64,000 nt of DNA from Siphonodentalium dalli (lineage: Eukaryota > Mollusca > Scaphopoda > Gadilida > Siphonodentaliidae): NCBI GenBank assembly GCA_032622095.1, contig CP136068.1, positions 134,795,989-134,859,988 of the forward strand, read 5' to 3'. The notes beneath the pieces are model-generated. The model was not told the DNA's origin and did no database searches. It worked only from the letters and a program-made list of their open reading frames with translations. Below are positions 35,531 to 46,270 of the stretch, piece after piece. A program made the translations under genes and the position numbers. Positions within the stretch are counted from its first letter, which is position 1. Each line of letters opens with the position of its first letter.

Positions 35531-36010
35531 AGTAATATTGAATGTCCCGTCCCCATCGTGGTGAACATCCATACCATATTTCATTGAGATTTTACAACCT
35601 ATGGTTGAGATATTTGCATCGGACGAACAAAAATAACATAAATTTAAGATAAACAAATCTGAATAACTCTAGAATGGAAAACCTGAACACTCCATTGAAT
35701 GTCAGTAACATTATTGAATACAGAAATATTGAATGTCCTCATAGTGGTGAACATCCATTCCCAAATTTCATTGAGATCCAACAACCTGGCATGTGGCTGA
35801 GATATCTGCTCCGACTGACAAAAAACCCAATATTTCCAGATAAAATAAAGACTAATAACTCTCAAACAGAATACCCTAACAAAACGATTGAACACTCCAC
35901 AGAATATCTCATAGTAGTGAACATCCATACCCAATTTCAATGAGATCCGACAATCGGTGGTTGAGATATAGATAATTCTGCTCGGATGGACAGACGAATG
36001 GATGCACCAA
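35530..36010 (+). repeat. Three diverged ~190 bp tandem units
   Basis: gaatgtc...gtggtgaacatccatacc, catttcattgagat and ggttgagatat recur at about 35540, 35730 and 35905. It ends with tcggatggacagacgaatgg. Confidence 0.75.
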
Positions 36011-36304
36011 CGGAGGATCAGACAAATGTAATCCAGTAGAGTATATGATACCCACCATTTCCTTCGGTCATGTGGTTATAACAATACTGAAGACACTTAT
36101 TTGTAGCTCATAGGTAGGTAATGTTTTTTTGTTTCAGAAAAATGTCTTCCTTTGTTCATATTAAAATAACATTTTCAATGCAAATACAGTCGCTGATTCT
36201 GAAATGTTGCTGTATGGGATAGCAGTCTTGAAAGCTGATTTTGCTGAGATATTCTGATTGCTGTGATATAAATAAAGGTGAGAAAAGCAGACAGAATTTC
36301 TTAG

Positions 36305-36704
36305 TTAACCCTTTACCCAACAAACCGGCCACAACCGGCCAAATAAAGCTTCAACAGCCTAAAATATCTTCGGTCTGTCTCAATAGAACCATACAAATAT
36401 GGATATCATTGGAACCGGCTCCTTGACCACATTGTGATAGTTACAGTTATACCCTGTGCCAATGCATTCTCTTATATATGCGAGTCGACCATAGGTCGCC
36501 TCGCATATATAAGAGAATGCATTGGCCTAAAAAAAATCTTTTTTTAACACTTTTTACCATTTTTTCTTACATTCTTTAACAATTTTATAATTTTTAATGT
36601 GTTAAGCCAATGCATTCTCTTATATATGCGAGGCGACCTATGGTCGACTCGCATATATAAGAGAATGCATTGGCACAGGGCCCTTCTGTTGGGTAAAGGG
36701 TTAA
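36305..36704 (-). mobile_element. Family A TTAA MITE, subtype 1
   Basis: TTAACCCTTTACCCAACAAA ... TGTTGGGTAAAGGGTTAA; twin hairpins intact; reverse orientation. Confidence 0.95.
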
Positions 36705-36904
36705 TAATGGAATTGGACCATCTTAGATTTTTAAAATTTATATGAGACCTTCTTGGAGCGTTGATTTTGCAAACATTTGCACTAGAAATTAATACGGATA
36801 ATCTTGTTCTCATGCATTACCAAAAAAGATAGTGAAGGCGATTTAAAGAAAATGATGCAGAATTTCAAAACGCGAAGAAAATTCATGCTTAAAATAGTGA
36901 AATT

Positions 36905-37331
36905 AAAGGCCCACCGATTATTTTTTTTATAGAGGCTTGATATACAGTTTTAATAACAATTTATGACATAAAATATGATGAAAATACTATAATTCATCAC
37001 CATTTGCAACGTCTGTGTCTCAGAAGGTGCCTATAGAGTAATAGAAAAATTCTGAAATCATAGAAACATTTCACCCGTTTCGTTCCCAGAATGCAAACAA
37101 GATTTAGATTTATTCCCCTTCCATTTAAAATAAAATACTTTGCACAGTCCAGCTGAAACCTAAGCACAGAACAAACACACATCGGTACCGCAACAAAAAC
37201 AACATGTTCACAGTTTATTACACAGAATAAGTTGATAATACAATGTTTTGGAGCTACCTCTTTCAAATTGTATATAATATGGCATGTATTTGATATAATG
37301 TAATCTGGGGGTTCCAAAATTAAGTGGACCT
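36905..37331. mobile_element. TTAA element with AGG...CCT ends, second copy
   Basis: TTAA|AGGCCCACCGATTAT ... AATTAAGTGGACCT|TTAA. It shares the internal stretches taagcacagaac, atcggtacc and gaataagttgat with the copy at 18021-18445. Confidence 0.75.
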
Positions 37332-37339
37332 TTAAAACA

Positions 37340-37930
37340 GTGAAATTAACAGAATAATAAATAAAGTTCAACCAAGACCAAACATGCTAATAATTTTTGA
37401 GAATAGTAGTGATTAACCCAGCAAATAAGAATAAATAGAAATAAAACAATTAGTGAAACTCGTAACTTCAAATAAAAGTCAAGTTTTTTCAAAAAATTGT
37501 GTAAAGAATAAATGATATTGAAAATGATTGGATGATGGTGGATATTCTCAGTGATGCTAAGATAGTATCATATGAAACAATTGTCAGTTTAATGGACAAG
37601 CTGATACTTGTATTGATAATGATAATAGTGGTTCTTCCATAATGAGCTAATAATGTCAAGTTATTAGTATAATAATACTAACAACATGAATCAGATAACA
37701 TAACAATAGTAGAACTCTGTCGAGATATTAGTATAACAAGTACTAAAAAAAACATCAGGAAAGTCAGAGATAACTTGCACAAATTATGTTAGAATCAGAT
37801 CTGTTAACCTCAAAAAGTAGACTTGTGAATATTTTCCGAGAAATTTGGGTTATCATCCGGGAGATTATAAAAAAAAATTAAAACAAAAAGAAAACCATAT
37901 ATAGTATACTTTACCAGTAAGAGAAACATA
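37340..37930. other. No gene seen
   Basis: AT-rich intron-like DNA with several ataataataatgata words. Confidence 0.4.
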
Positions 37931-38184
37931 TTAGCCCTTTCATGACATGAGCTGTGTTGGTGCAGCATTAAAGATCTTGTGCCAGTGCATTCTCTTATAT
38001 ATGCAAGTCTCCCATAGAGAGCCTCGCACATATAAGAGAATGCACTGGTTTACAATTAAGGCCAAGGTAAATATTGTTAGGCTAATGTATTCTCTTTCTC
38101 TTATATATGCGAGGTGCTCTATGGCAGACTTGCATGTATAAGAGAATGCAAAATTTCAGGAAGCTCCAGTCATGAAAGGGTTAA
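37931..38184 (+). mobile_element. Family A subtype 3
   Basis: TTAGCCCTTTCATGACATGA ... GTCATGAAAGGGTTAA. Twin hairpins; the second has an internal tctctt duplication. Confidence 0.88.
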
Positions 38185-38199
38185 CTGAGAACAAAAATG

Positions 38200-38453
38200 C
38201 AAGCCTTGAAATAGTGTGTCTGTCATTTGCTGAATGAGGTCCCCAGAGGGTGAATTGAGTGATGCTACCCCACATAGCGGGCTAGCATCACCAAATTCAC
38301 CCTCTAGGGACCTCATTCTGCTGAGGTGTAACCATAATGAGGTCCCCAGAGGGTGAATTTTGTGATGCTAGCCCGCTATGCGGGGTAGCATCACTAAATT
38401 CACCCTCTGGGGACCTCATTCTGCAAATGACAGACACCCTATTTCAAGGCTTG
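38200..38453. mobile_element. Family C, compact form
   Basis: CAAGCCTTGAAATAGTG ... CCCTATTTCAAGGCTTG; two palindromes nearly adjacent (spacer tgaggtgtaac), like 26763-27016. The TSD is not clear. Confidence 0.85.
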
Positions 38454-38578
38454 AGAACATGTGGCAATAAACACCTTTGTTTAACAAAATGTTTCATTTT
38501 TATCAGAAGGTGATTTTTGTTTTATTATCTCACTCCTGCAGGGTGTAGGATGTTGTATCCCCAGATTAATGTTAGGTG

Positions 38579-38918
38579 TTAACCCTTCCATGACTGGAGC
38601 TTCCTGAAATTTTGCAAAAACCTTGTGCCAATGCATTCTCTTATATATGCGAGTCTCCAATAGGGACCAGAATGTTTCATATTCATAGGTGGGCAATGTT
38701 CAGACAATAAATTCTTCCAATGCATTCTCTTATATATGCGAGTCTCCCATAGGGAGCCTCACATATATAAGAGAATGGATTATTTACCTTGAAATTGTAA
38801 GCCATTGCATTCTCTTATATATGCAAGGCTCCCTATGGGAGACTCGTATATATAAGAGAATGCACTCGCACAGTATCTTAACGCTGCACCAGCACAGGTA
38901 CATCCATGAAAGGAGTAA
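38579..38918 (-). mobile_element. Family A subtype 3 with an internal insertion
   Basis: TTAACCCTTCCATGACTGGA ... ccatgaaaggagtaa. The first hairpin is broken at 38667 by ~50 bp (accagaatgtttcatattca...) that also occurs at 31834-31880, then the element resumes. Confidence 0.82.
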
Positions 38919-39093
38919 TTGAAGAACCTGATAGCCAAATGTAGGTGAGGCACTGACAGTCTGTCTGATGGTGAAATGGGAAGGCTTAAATTTTTATGAC
39001 TTTCTAAATCAGTAAAATCCATGAGATTATCATTAATAACTCTCCGAGAGTGTGGACATCTAACCCGGGAGTCTCCCGCATAATCTGGAAGTG

Positions 39094-39494
39094 TTAACCC
39101 TTTACCCAACAGAACGGCCCTGTGCCAATGCATTCTCTTATATATGTGAGTCGACCATAGGTCGCCTCGCATATATAAGAGAATGCATTGGCTTAACACA
39201 TTAAAAATTATAAAATTGTTAAAGAATGTAAGAAAAAATGGTAAAAAGTGTTAAAAAAAGATTTTTTTTTAGGCCAATGCATTCTCTTATATATTCGAGG
39301 CGACCTATGGTCGACTCGCATATATAAGAGAATGCATTGGCACAGGGCATAACTGTAACCACCACAATGTGGTCAAGGAGCCGGTTCCAATGATATCCAT
39401 ATTTGTATGGTTCTATTGAGACAGACCGAAGATATTTTAGGCTGTTGAAGCTTTATTTGGCCGGTTTTGGCCGGTTTGTTGGGTAAAGGGTTAA
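39094..39494 (+). mobile_element. Family A TTAA MITE, subtype 1
   Basis: TTAACCCTTTACCCAACAGA ... TTGGGTAAAGGGTTAA; twin hairpins; forward. Confidence 0.95.
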
Positions 39495-39782
39495 CAGGTC
39501 TGGTCGGAATATTAGTAAAATATTAAAAATATAATATCCAACAAACTAATACTCATCACGAATGAGGTAACTAGAGTCAATCCCCAACAGTTATCAGAAT
39601 TTTCAAAATCACCATCACCAGTTCGAACAAAATTCAAAGAAATAAATAAAAACATTTGACTTTTTTCAAACCTTCTAGGTGCAGTTCTTCTCTAGACCTT
39701 AAGTAATCTTGATTAAAGTAGAAGAAAAATACTAAGGGGCTAGTGATGTAAGATGTGAACCAGAGAAAACAGTGGTGCTATG
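39495..39782. other. No gene seen
   Basis: AT-rich intron-like spacer. Confidence 0.35.
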
Positions 39783-39878
39783 TACAGTAATGTCCTAAAT
39801 AATCGACTCCTTAACTACAGCAGAATTACCCATAATTATGCGGTGGTTAAGGAGTCCATTACTTAGGATATTACTATA
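39783..39878. mobile_element. Family B, internally deleted (96 bp)
   Basis: TACAGTAATGTCC ... GATATTACTATA. Only the outer ~45 bp of each arm remain; the centre joins agaattacc to cataatt. Confidence 0.88.
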
Positions 39879-39895
39879 CATAAATTCCTGCAGAC

Positions 39896-40311
39896 GAAGA
39901 CTGCAAATAGTGTGTCTGTCATTTGCAGAATGAGGTCCCCAGAGGATGAATTTAGTAGTGCTATCCCACGCAGTGGGCTAGTATCACCAAATTCACCCTC
40001 TGTGGACCTCATCCTGCTTTAGGCCTCATCTTCTATAGTCTCAAATTAACATTGTGTTAGTTACTTTTTCCCTTCTGGGAAGCTTCTCTATCCCCCAATT
40101 TGCAGAAGATAAAATGCATAATTGAGGTGACTAATGGGTGAACATCACCAACTTCAACTGGAGAACTTAAATTTGCAGTTGAGGCCTAAGCATAATGAGG
40201 CTCACAGAGGTTGAATTTGGTGATGCTAGCCCACTGTGCAGGATAGCATCACTAAATTCACCCTCTGGGGACCTCATTATGCAAATGACAGACACACTAT
40301 ATCCAGTTTTG
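39896..40311. mobile_element. Family C hAT-like element
   Basis: GAAGACTGCAAATAGTG ... CACTATATCCAGTTTTG with exact 8 bp TSD CTGCAGAC (39888-39895, 40312-40319). Two palindromes and core present. Confidence 0.92.
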
Positions 40312-40319
40312 CTGCAGAC

Positions 40320-40530
40320 ATCATCAGCTGATCAGTCTTATTATGTTCAAACTATTGAACAAGCCACAAGTTCCAGAGTTTGAACTAAATAGCGGGGAAT
40401 CCTGCTAGTTCTAAGAAGCATTACGTTAGTGTCAGCCAATCACAACATTTAATGGTAAAGCGATGGAGCCAATCAGACGATTATCAGAATTACCTATACA
40501 GCGACCACGATTCCCCAGTTCCTCGCCACA
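40320..40530. repeat. Old dispersed sequence shared with 54880-55020
   Basis: Both places contain aagcattac.t.agt.tcagccaatcac and a gccacata end directly beside a family B element. A minus frame with two Cys (CGEELGNRGRCIGNS) is open here, but similarity to the other copy argues for a repeat. Confidence 0.4.
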
Positions 40531-40747
40531 TACAGTAATGCCCTAAGTAATCGACTCCTTAACCACAGCAGCATTATGGGTAACTTTTCAGGATTTAGTC
40601 GGAAATATGGCTTGTTGCTATTCATCGGAAAGCTTTCAGTGAGAGCTTTCCGATGAATGGCAACAAGCCATATTTCCGACTAAATCCTGAAAAGTTACCC
40701 ATAATTCTGCTGTGGTTAAGGATTCGATTACTTAATGCATTACTGTA
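40531..40747. mobile_element. Family B foldback MITE
   Basis: TACAGTAATGCCC ... ATGCATTACTGTA; centre gctttcagtgagagc. Confidence 0.94.
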
Positions 40748-40919
40748 GCTAAATTAGTGTGATAAATTTTCTGTGACAATGCTATTTTTACACAATGTTT
40801 ACATATTTAGAGATTACGACAACTAATTAAACACTAAAACGTGTCTATGAAGAGTCCAGAATTGACCAATAATACCTAGCAAGGAGAATATAATTAAATA
40901 TTTCCAAGAATTTCAATAG

Positions 40920-41319
40920 TTAACCCTTTACCCAACAGAAAGGCCCTGTGCCAATGCATTCTCTTATATATGCGATTCGACCATAGGTCGCCTCGCATAT
41001 ATAAGAGAATGCATTGGCTTAACACATTAAAAATTATAAAATTGTTAAAGAATGTAAGAAAAAATGGTAAAAAGTGTTAAAAAAAGATTTATTTTAGGCC
41101 AATGCATTCTCTTATATATGTGAGGCGACCTATGGTCGACTCGCATATATATGAGAATGCATTGGCACAGGGCATAACTGTAACTATCACAATGTGGTCA
41201 AGGAGCCGGTTCCAATGATATCCATATTTGTATGGTTCTATTGAGACAGACCGAAGATATTTTAGGCTGTTGAAGCTTTATTTGGCCGGTTTTGGCCGGT
41301 TTGTTGAGTAAAGGGTTAA
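40920..41319 (+). mobile_element. Family A TTAA MITE, subtype 1
   Basis: TTAACCCTTTACCCAACAGA ... TTGAGTAAAGGGTTAA; twin hairpins with one or two changes. Confidence 0.94.
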
Positions 41320-41529
41320 CAGCCGGTTTTGTTTTTTTGCGAAAACAAAACGGAAAGGAGATATCTGACAAACATAAAACTATTTGTGCTCTGTGATGTC
41401 ATATTGCGGGGATTGCCTGTAGAAGCTATTTATAGCGGCGGTAATATGATTGAAATCATTCATGCGTAGCTTGTTCAATAGTCTGATTTGAATAAGACTG
41501 CCATCAGGTCAGTCAAAGACCAGTTTTAA

Positions 41530-42066
41530 TTACCCTTTCATGACGGGAGCTGCGCTGGCGCAACATTAAACACCATGTGCCAATGCATTCTCTTATATAT
41601 GCGAGTCGACCATAGGATGCCTCGCATATATAAGAGAATGCATTGGCCTAACAATTTTTTTATCAATTTCTCTTACATTATTTAACATTTTTATCATTTT
41701 GTTCTCACATTTGTTCGCAATTTTTATAATTTTTTTAATTTTTCTTTCATTCTTTAACAATTTTATAATTTTTTATCATTATTTCTTACATTCTTTAATA
41801 ATTTTGTTCATCATTTTTTTAATTTTTCTTACATTCTTTAACAATTTTTATAATTTTTTATCATTATTTCTTAGATTCTTTAATAATAATTTTTATAATT
41901 TTTTCTTACATTCTTTAACAATTCTAAAAAATAATATAAAATTTATTAGGCCAATGCATTCTCTTATATATGCAAGGTGGCCTATGGTCGACTCGAATAT
42001 ATAAGGGAACATATTGGCACAGGGTTTTCACCAAAATTCAGGATGCTCCAGTCATAAAAGGGTTAA
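41530..42066 (+). mobile_element. Family A subtype 3 with expanded AT-rich spacer
   Basis: TTACCCTTTCATGACGGGAG ... CCAGTCATAAAAGGGTTAA. The spacer between the hairpins is a ~45 bp tandem repeat (cattctttaacaattttata) of five to six irregular units at 41655-41935. The 101-codon frame is a shadow. Confidence 0.85.
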
Positions 42067-42195
42067 AGCTATGAATGTAGAAAATGCCATGATGGATTTA
42101 TATTATTACTGCATGAATCTGCAAAGGAGTGTTCTGATGAATCAATTACATAGAGGAGTGCTTGCATTGATAATAGGATCTCTCTATTGTTTGTG

Positions 42196-42576
42196 TTAAC
42201 CCTTTCAGTGCCAAGTCCGATTTTTGTATCAACCCATATACCCTGTACCAATGCATTCTCTTATATATGCGAGTCGACCATAGGTCGCCTCGCATATATA
42301 AGAGAATGCATTGGCCTAACAATTTTTCATTATTTGTTATTATTTTTTATAATTTTTTACAATTTTAATAATTTTTTTCTTATATTTTTTAATCTTTCAG
42401 TGCCAGACTTTTGTAGGTTTAGTGCCAGGGAATCTTACGTTTTTCATGGGCATCAAAATTATTACTATGAATACTTGGTGATAGTTTTGAGTTATAACAT
42501 GCCCCCTAAGGTTTTATCCAGTTTGTTTTTTAAATTCGCTATAGCATGCTTAAGCATACCCAAAACAAATTCAACC

Positions 42577-42611
<35 letters not shown>

Positions 42612-42681
42612 ATTTTAGGGCCGATTTTACAGACCGTAAATTAGGGCCGATGCGATTGGCCCCTGGCACTGAAAGGGTTAA
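42196..42681 (+). mobile_element. Family A subtype 2, long form
   Basis: TTAACCCTTTCAGTGCCAAG ... CTGGCACTGAAAGGGTTAA. One hairpin, then a ~200 bp segment (agtgccagggaatcttacgt ... atgcttaagcatacccaaaa) and a ~32 bp poly(A). The same long form is at 62888-63357. Confidence 0.92.
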
Positions 42682-42809
42682 CAGATAAAACGTAACAAAC
42701 ACATCACAGCTGTCTAAAAGTAAATGTAAAACTGTAACATGCATGTATATTTAGAAACACAAGTTTTTTTATATAATTATCTATGTAAAAAAAAAACATC
42801 ATCGCAAAA

Positions 42810-42917
42810 GCTGAGAGCTTTCCGATGAATGGCAACAAGCCATATTTCCGACTAAATCCTGAAAAATTACCCATAATTTTGCTGTGGTTAAGGAGTCGAT
42901 TATTTAGGGCATTACAG
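42810..42917. mobile_element. Family B, right half only
   Basis: gagagctttccgatgaatgg through gggcattacagg. The left arm is missing, so it cannot fold. Confidence 0.85.
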
Positions 42918-42956
42918 GACCTGTCAATGAGTATTTAACCTTTTCTATTCTAAATG

Positions 42957-43388
42957 TGACCTGCCATATCAAATCCTGTGCCAATGCATTCTCTTATATA
43001 TGCGAGTCGACCATAGGTCGCCTCGCATATATAAGAGAATGCATTGGCCTAACAATTTTTTTTCATTTTTAAAAAATAAATGTTTCTTACAATTTTTAGG
43101 ACATAAAATAAAAAAACATCCATTAATACCCTGCAGGGAGCCCCACACATATATAGAAGCATATAGAAGAGTGTCGTTTGCTCATGTTTGTCTGGGGCTC
43201 TGTATGGGTAAAATTATAAAATTGTTAAAGAATACAAGAACAAATTATTAAAATTGTAAAAAATTGTTAGGCCAATGCATTCTCTTATATATGCGAGGTG
43301 ACCTATGGTCGACTCGCATATATAAGAGAATGCATTGGCACAGGGTAAAAAAATCCCGACTTACGACCGGATTTGATATGGCGGGTCA
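42957..43388. mobile_element. Hairpin-bearing element with a different TIR
   Basis: TIRs gtgacctgccatatcaaatc (42957) and gatttgatatggcgggtcac (43369-43388) enclose the same twin hairpins (ccaatgcattctc...cattgg) as family A. The outer flank gtcaatgagtattt continues the left arm with a ~20 bp interruption. No TTAA border is evident. Confidence 0.75.
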
Positions 43389-43569
43389 CAAATACTCACT
43401 GATGAATTCCAACCAACTAATAGTAAGTCTTTTGCATTTGTATATCTTTTCATATGTCTGTCAGTCCTCATTATTGCTAAACACCCCTCCAAATGAATAA
43501 TTGGTAATTCAAATGTATACTTTTATAACTAAGTGGGAGAATCCATTCAGTACTTATAAAAAGGGTTAG

Positions 43570-43832
43570 TTAACCCTTTCATGACAAGAGGAGCGCTGGT
43601 GCAGCATTAAAGATCCTGTGCCTGTGCATTCTCTTAAACATGCGAGTCTCCCATAGGGAGCCTCGCATATATAAGAGAATGCACTGGCTTACAAGGTCAA
43701 GGTAAATATTGTTAGGCCAATGCATTCTCTTATATATGCGAGACTCTCTATGGGAGACTCGCATATATACGATGATGCATTGGCACAGAGTTTTCGCAAA
43801 ATTTCAGGAAGCTCCAATCATGGAAGGGTTAA
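43570..43832 (+). mobile_element. Family A subtype 3
   Basis: TTAACCCTTTCATGACAAGA ... CATGGAAGGGTTAA; twin hairpins. Confidence 0.92.
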
Positions 43833-43923
43833 CAGAGTGCTTAATTTTGCAAGACACTCGTTATATTTTTTTCACGTCCAAAGATGAGAACAAGGCAATG
43901 TTTGTGTGTGTGTAAAGCAGTAA

Positions 43924-44100
43924 AATAAATAGAGGATCTACAACTAGTCCCCAGTTTATAGCGGAATTTACAAAACGAGTCCAGTAAATTAGGTTTGGAG
44001 CGAGCCTTTGGCGAGGTCCGGACCTAATTTACTGGACGAGTTATGTAATTTCCGCTATAAACTGGGGACGAGTTGTAGATTCTATTTATTACATGATCCA
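43924..44100. mobile_element. 177 bp foldback (aataaatag ... ctatttatt)
   Basis: Arms aataaatagaggatctacaa, agtccccagtttatagcgga and gtccagtaaattagg match the complements at 44015-44100. The loop holds ttggagcgagcctttggcga. The TSD is not obvious. Confidence 0.88.
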
Positions 44101-44760
44101 AAACATCGACAACACATTTTTAAATCAACAAATGGGACGCGAAACTAACATCGGCTTATATAAGGCATGCGATGACGTTTCACGTAACAGTTTGTTGTTT
44201 GCCCGCATAAAGAAATAGTCCCAGATAAATAAAGACTCTTTGGCGCATTTAATGGCGTATATTTAATAATGACATAACTTTTCAAACTCTTCATTCATGA
44301 TAGTTAGTTTGAAAAATATTGGAAGCCATATAGTATTTTGAGACGTAGCGTACGGAATGTTAACAGATGACAAACCGGAAGTTAAAGGTCACCTGGCACT
44401 ATTTCCTGTTATTAAACGAACGTTTAATATCACAATTTATAGAATGCGTTTATTGAATGGAATAAGGGTAGGATCATGTAATAAATTAATTTATTATATT
44501 TTCATCAACTTTTTATGTCAAAATATCAATCGTAATCCCCATTCCCAGAAGACCAAAAGTGTTATTCCACTCTCAAGATGTTATCTTACTATTAGCACTG
44601 CGTCATGATGTCATATTTTTACGTCATTCGTTATCATTGCGGATTAATTTAACAGAAATGGCTGGTGATGTTGTAGCTTTAAGAACGAATTAGGTTGTGT
44701 TTCATTGTGGTCTGGGTCACAACAAACTTGTCACGTGTAGAAAATATAATAAACACAGCA
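44101..44760. other. No gene supported
   Basis: More GC-balanced than its surroundings, but the 83-codon frame at 44357-44608 shows no domain or splice logic. Confidence 0.3.
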
Positions 44761-45582
44761 GTTAACTGAGTAGCATACAGGTTTTCTCCTCTCGTGAGAT
44801 GCGAGGATTATTTTCACTCGGCTTGCACTTCGTAAAACTAGAGGTGTGACTGTCCCAATGGGACTAAGGATACCCCCCCCCCCCCCCCGTGTTTTTAAAA
44901 TACTAAGATGTTTCACATGTCAGTAAACATTTAGTTAAATAATAAAATAACAGTTCCCATTGTAGGTGCACAACCCTAACCCTAATCTTAAACCTATTGA
45001 CTGAAAAATGTAGGAATAAAAGTTCTAAGTCGAAAAAGGGGAATAACTCCACAAAAAAAAGTTGGACAGACATCATAATCGCAGGTGCACAGGTTCCCAT
45101 GTTACTAAATATCAGTGCCAAGATTAAAAAACATTGACCTAAAAATGTAGGAATAAAATCTCGGACAAAATTATGCATGTTGCAAAAAAATTTCTAAGTA
45201 AAAAAAGGGGGATAACTCCACCAAAAAATGTCAGACAGACATCATAATCGCAGGTTCACAGGTTCCCTTGGTACTAAATATCTGTGCCAAGTTTAAAACA
45301 AAATTACCTAAAAATGTAGGAATAAAAGCTCGGACAAAATTATACATGTTGCGAAAAATTTCTAAGTAAATAAAGGGGGGGTAACTCCACCAAAAAAAGT
45401 CCGACAGACGTCATAATCGCAGGTGCACAGGTTCCCATAGTGGTTGATGTCTGTGCCAAGTTTCACGGAAATTGATAAAAAAAAACAACTGAGAAAAACT
45501 CCGGACAAATTCATTGCGGGGGGTATAACAATCCCCCGCATCTCAGTTGAGAAAAACAGTACGCTACTCAGAACAGTTAACT
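44761..45582. mobile_element. ~820 bp TIR element with three internal 168 bp repeats
   Basis: The left end gttaactgagtagcatacag, then gttttctc, matches the complement of the right end gagaaaaacagtacgctactc. gttaact flanks both ends. Internal units (ataatcgcaggtgcacaggt, with aaaaaggggaataactccac) repeat about every 168 bp at 45078, 45245 and 45413. There is a poly(C) tract at 44873-44888. Confidence 0.65.
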
Positions 45583-45751
45583 ATTGTCTACGTATTTAGC
45601 AGATGATTTGTTCAAAGGCAACCGTTACGCACTACCCGCCTGTGGAAGCATCCATCAGTGAACTATGGTTAGGTAGTGAAGGGAATGATGTTGGTAAATT
45701 TTTTTATTAAGGTTGGATATTTAGTCAGGTAAACTATTATATATCTAACAA

Positions 45752-46078
45752 TTAAAGGGGTACTGTACTCTAATTCTGGCCATTTATGGGACAATCTCCT
45801 TTTATACTCAACAGAATATCAATTTGAGCCACGGTTGAATGCAAAATACTCTCATGTGCTCTATGAATGATGCAAACAACATGATAATTATAATGAAAAT
45901 GAATTTATGGCTGGAGTTGTAAAATCATTTTCTTGTTGTTTCAATCGTTCATAGAGCACATGGGTGTATTTTGCACTCATCCATGGCTCAAATTCATTCA
46001 TTTATTGCATATATTCTGTTGAGTATAAAAGGAGATGGTCCCATAAATGGGCTGATTTAGCATACAGTACCCCTTTAA
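45752..46078. mobile_element. TTAA foldback with AGGGG ends
   Basis: TTAA|AGGGGTACTGTA ... TACAGTACCCCT|TTAA. The arms run about 100 bp each (ggccatttatgggac, ctccttttatactcaacaga, gtgctctatgaa). Confidence 0.9.
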
Positions 46079-46166
46079 ATTTAAAGGAAGGTTATAGGCT
46101 AACAGGTACATGTATATAGAATAATGTCATACCCAAATGTGTGCAATAAATACAACACCGACTCAC

Positions 46167-46200
46167 CTTTTTCTGGTGCTGTGCAGTTTGTTGACAAATG
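46167..46200 (-). CDS. 34 bp micro-exon with N-glycosylation sequon (exon c)
   Basis: Seen on the minus strand: acceptor with a pyrimidine tract (tttttgtacatttcag|CATTTG) and donor AAAAG|GTGAGT. The 34 bp read HLSTNCTAPEK plus one base. It contains a Cys and an NCT sequon, which fits a juxtamembrane extracellular segment. It starts in phase 0, as the stalk exon ends, and ends in phase 1. The left-over G joins AT of the next exon to give GAT (Asp), so the protein reads ...EKDDDAV into the membrane helix. That exact phase fit is the main support. It sits about 70 bp from a duplicated satellite flank. Confidence 0.6.
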
Positions 46201-46270
46201 CTGAAATGTACAAAAATAAATTTGAATAAGTATGAATGACTCCTTTAATATTAATTATTGTAACAAGCAT

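Noticed and set aside
38780-39199. 139-codon minus frame
   Set aside because: Both ends are family A hairpin sequence. The middle ~40 codons have no convincing splice sites.
40400-40530. Cys-containing minus frame (CGEELGNRGRCIGNS) as an EGF-like exon
   Set aside because: The DNA resembles 54880-55020, also next to a family B element, so an old repeat is more likely. The phase and acceptor are not supported.
42187-42618. 143-codon plus frame ending in poly-Lys
   Set aside because: It is fully inside a family A subtype 2 element; the Lys run is its poly(A) tract.
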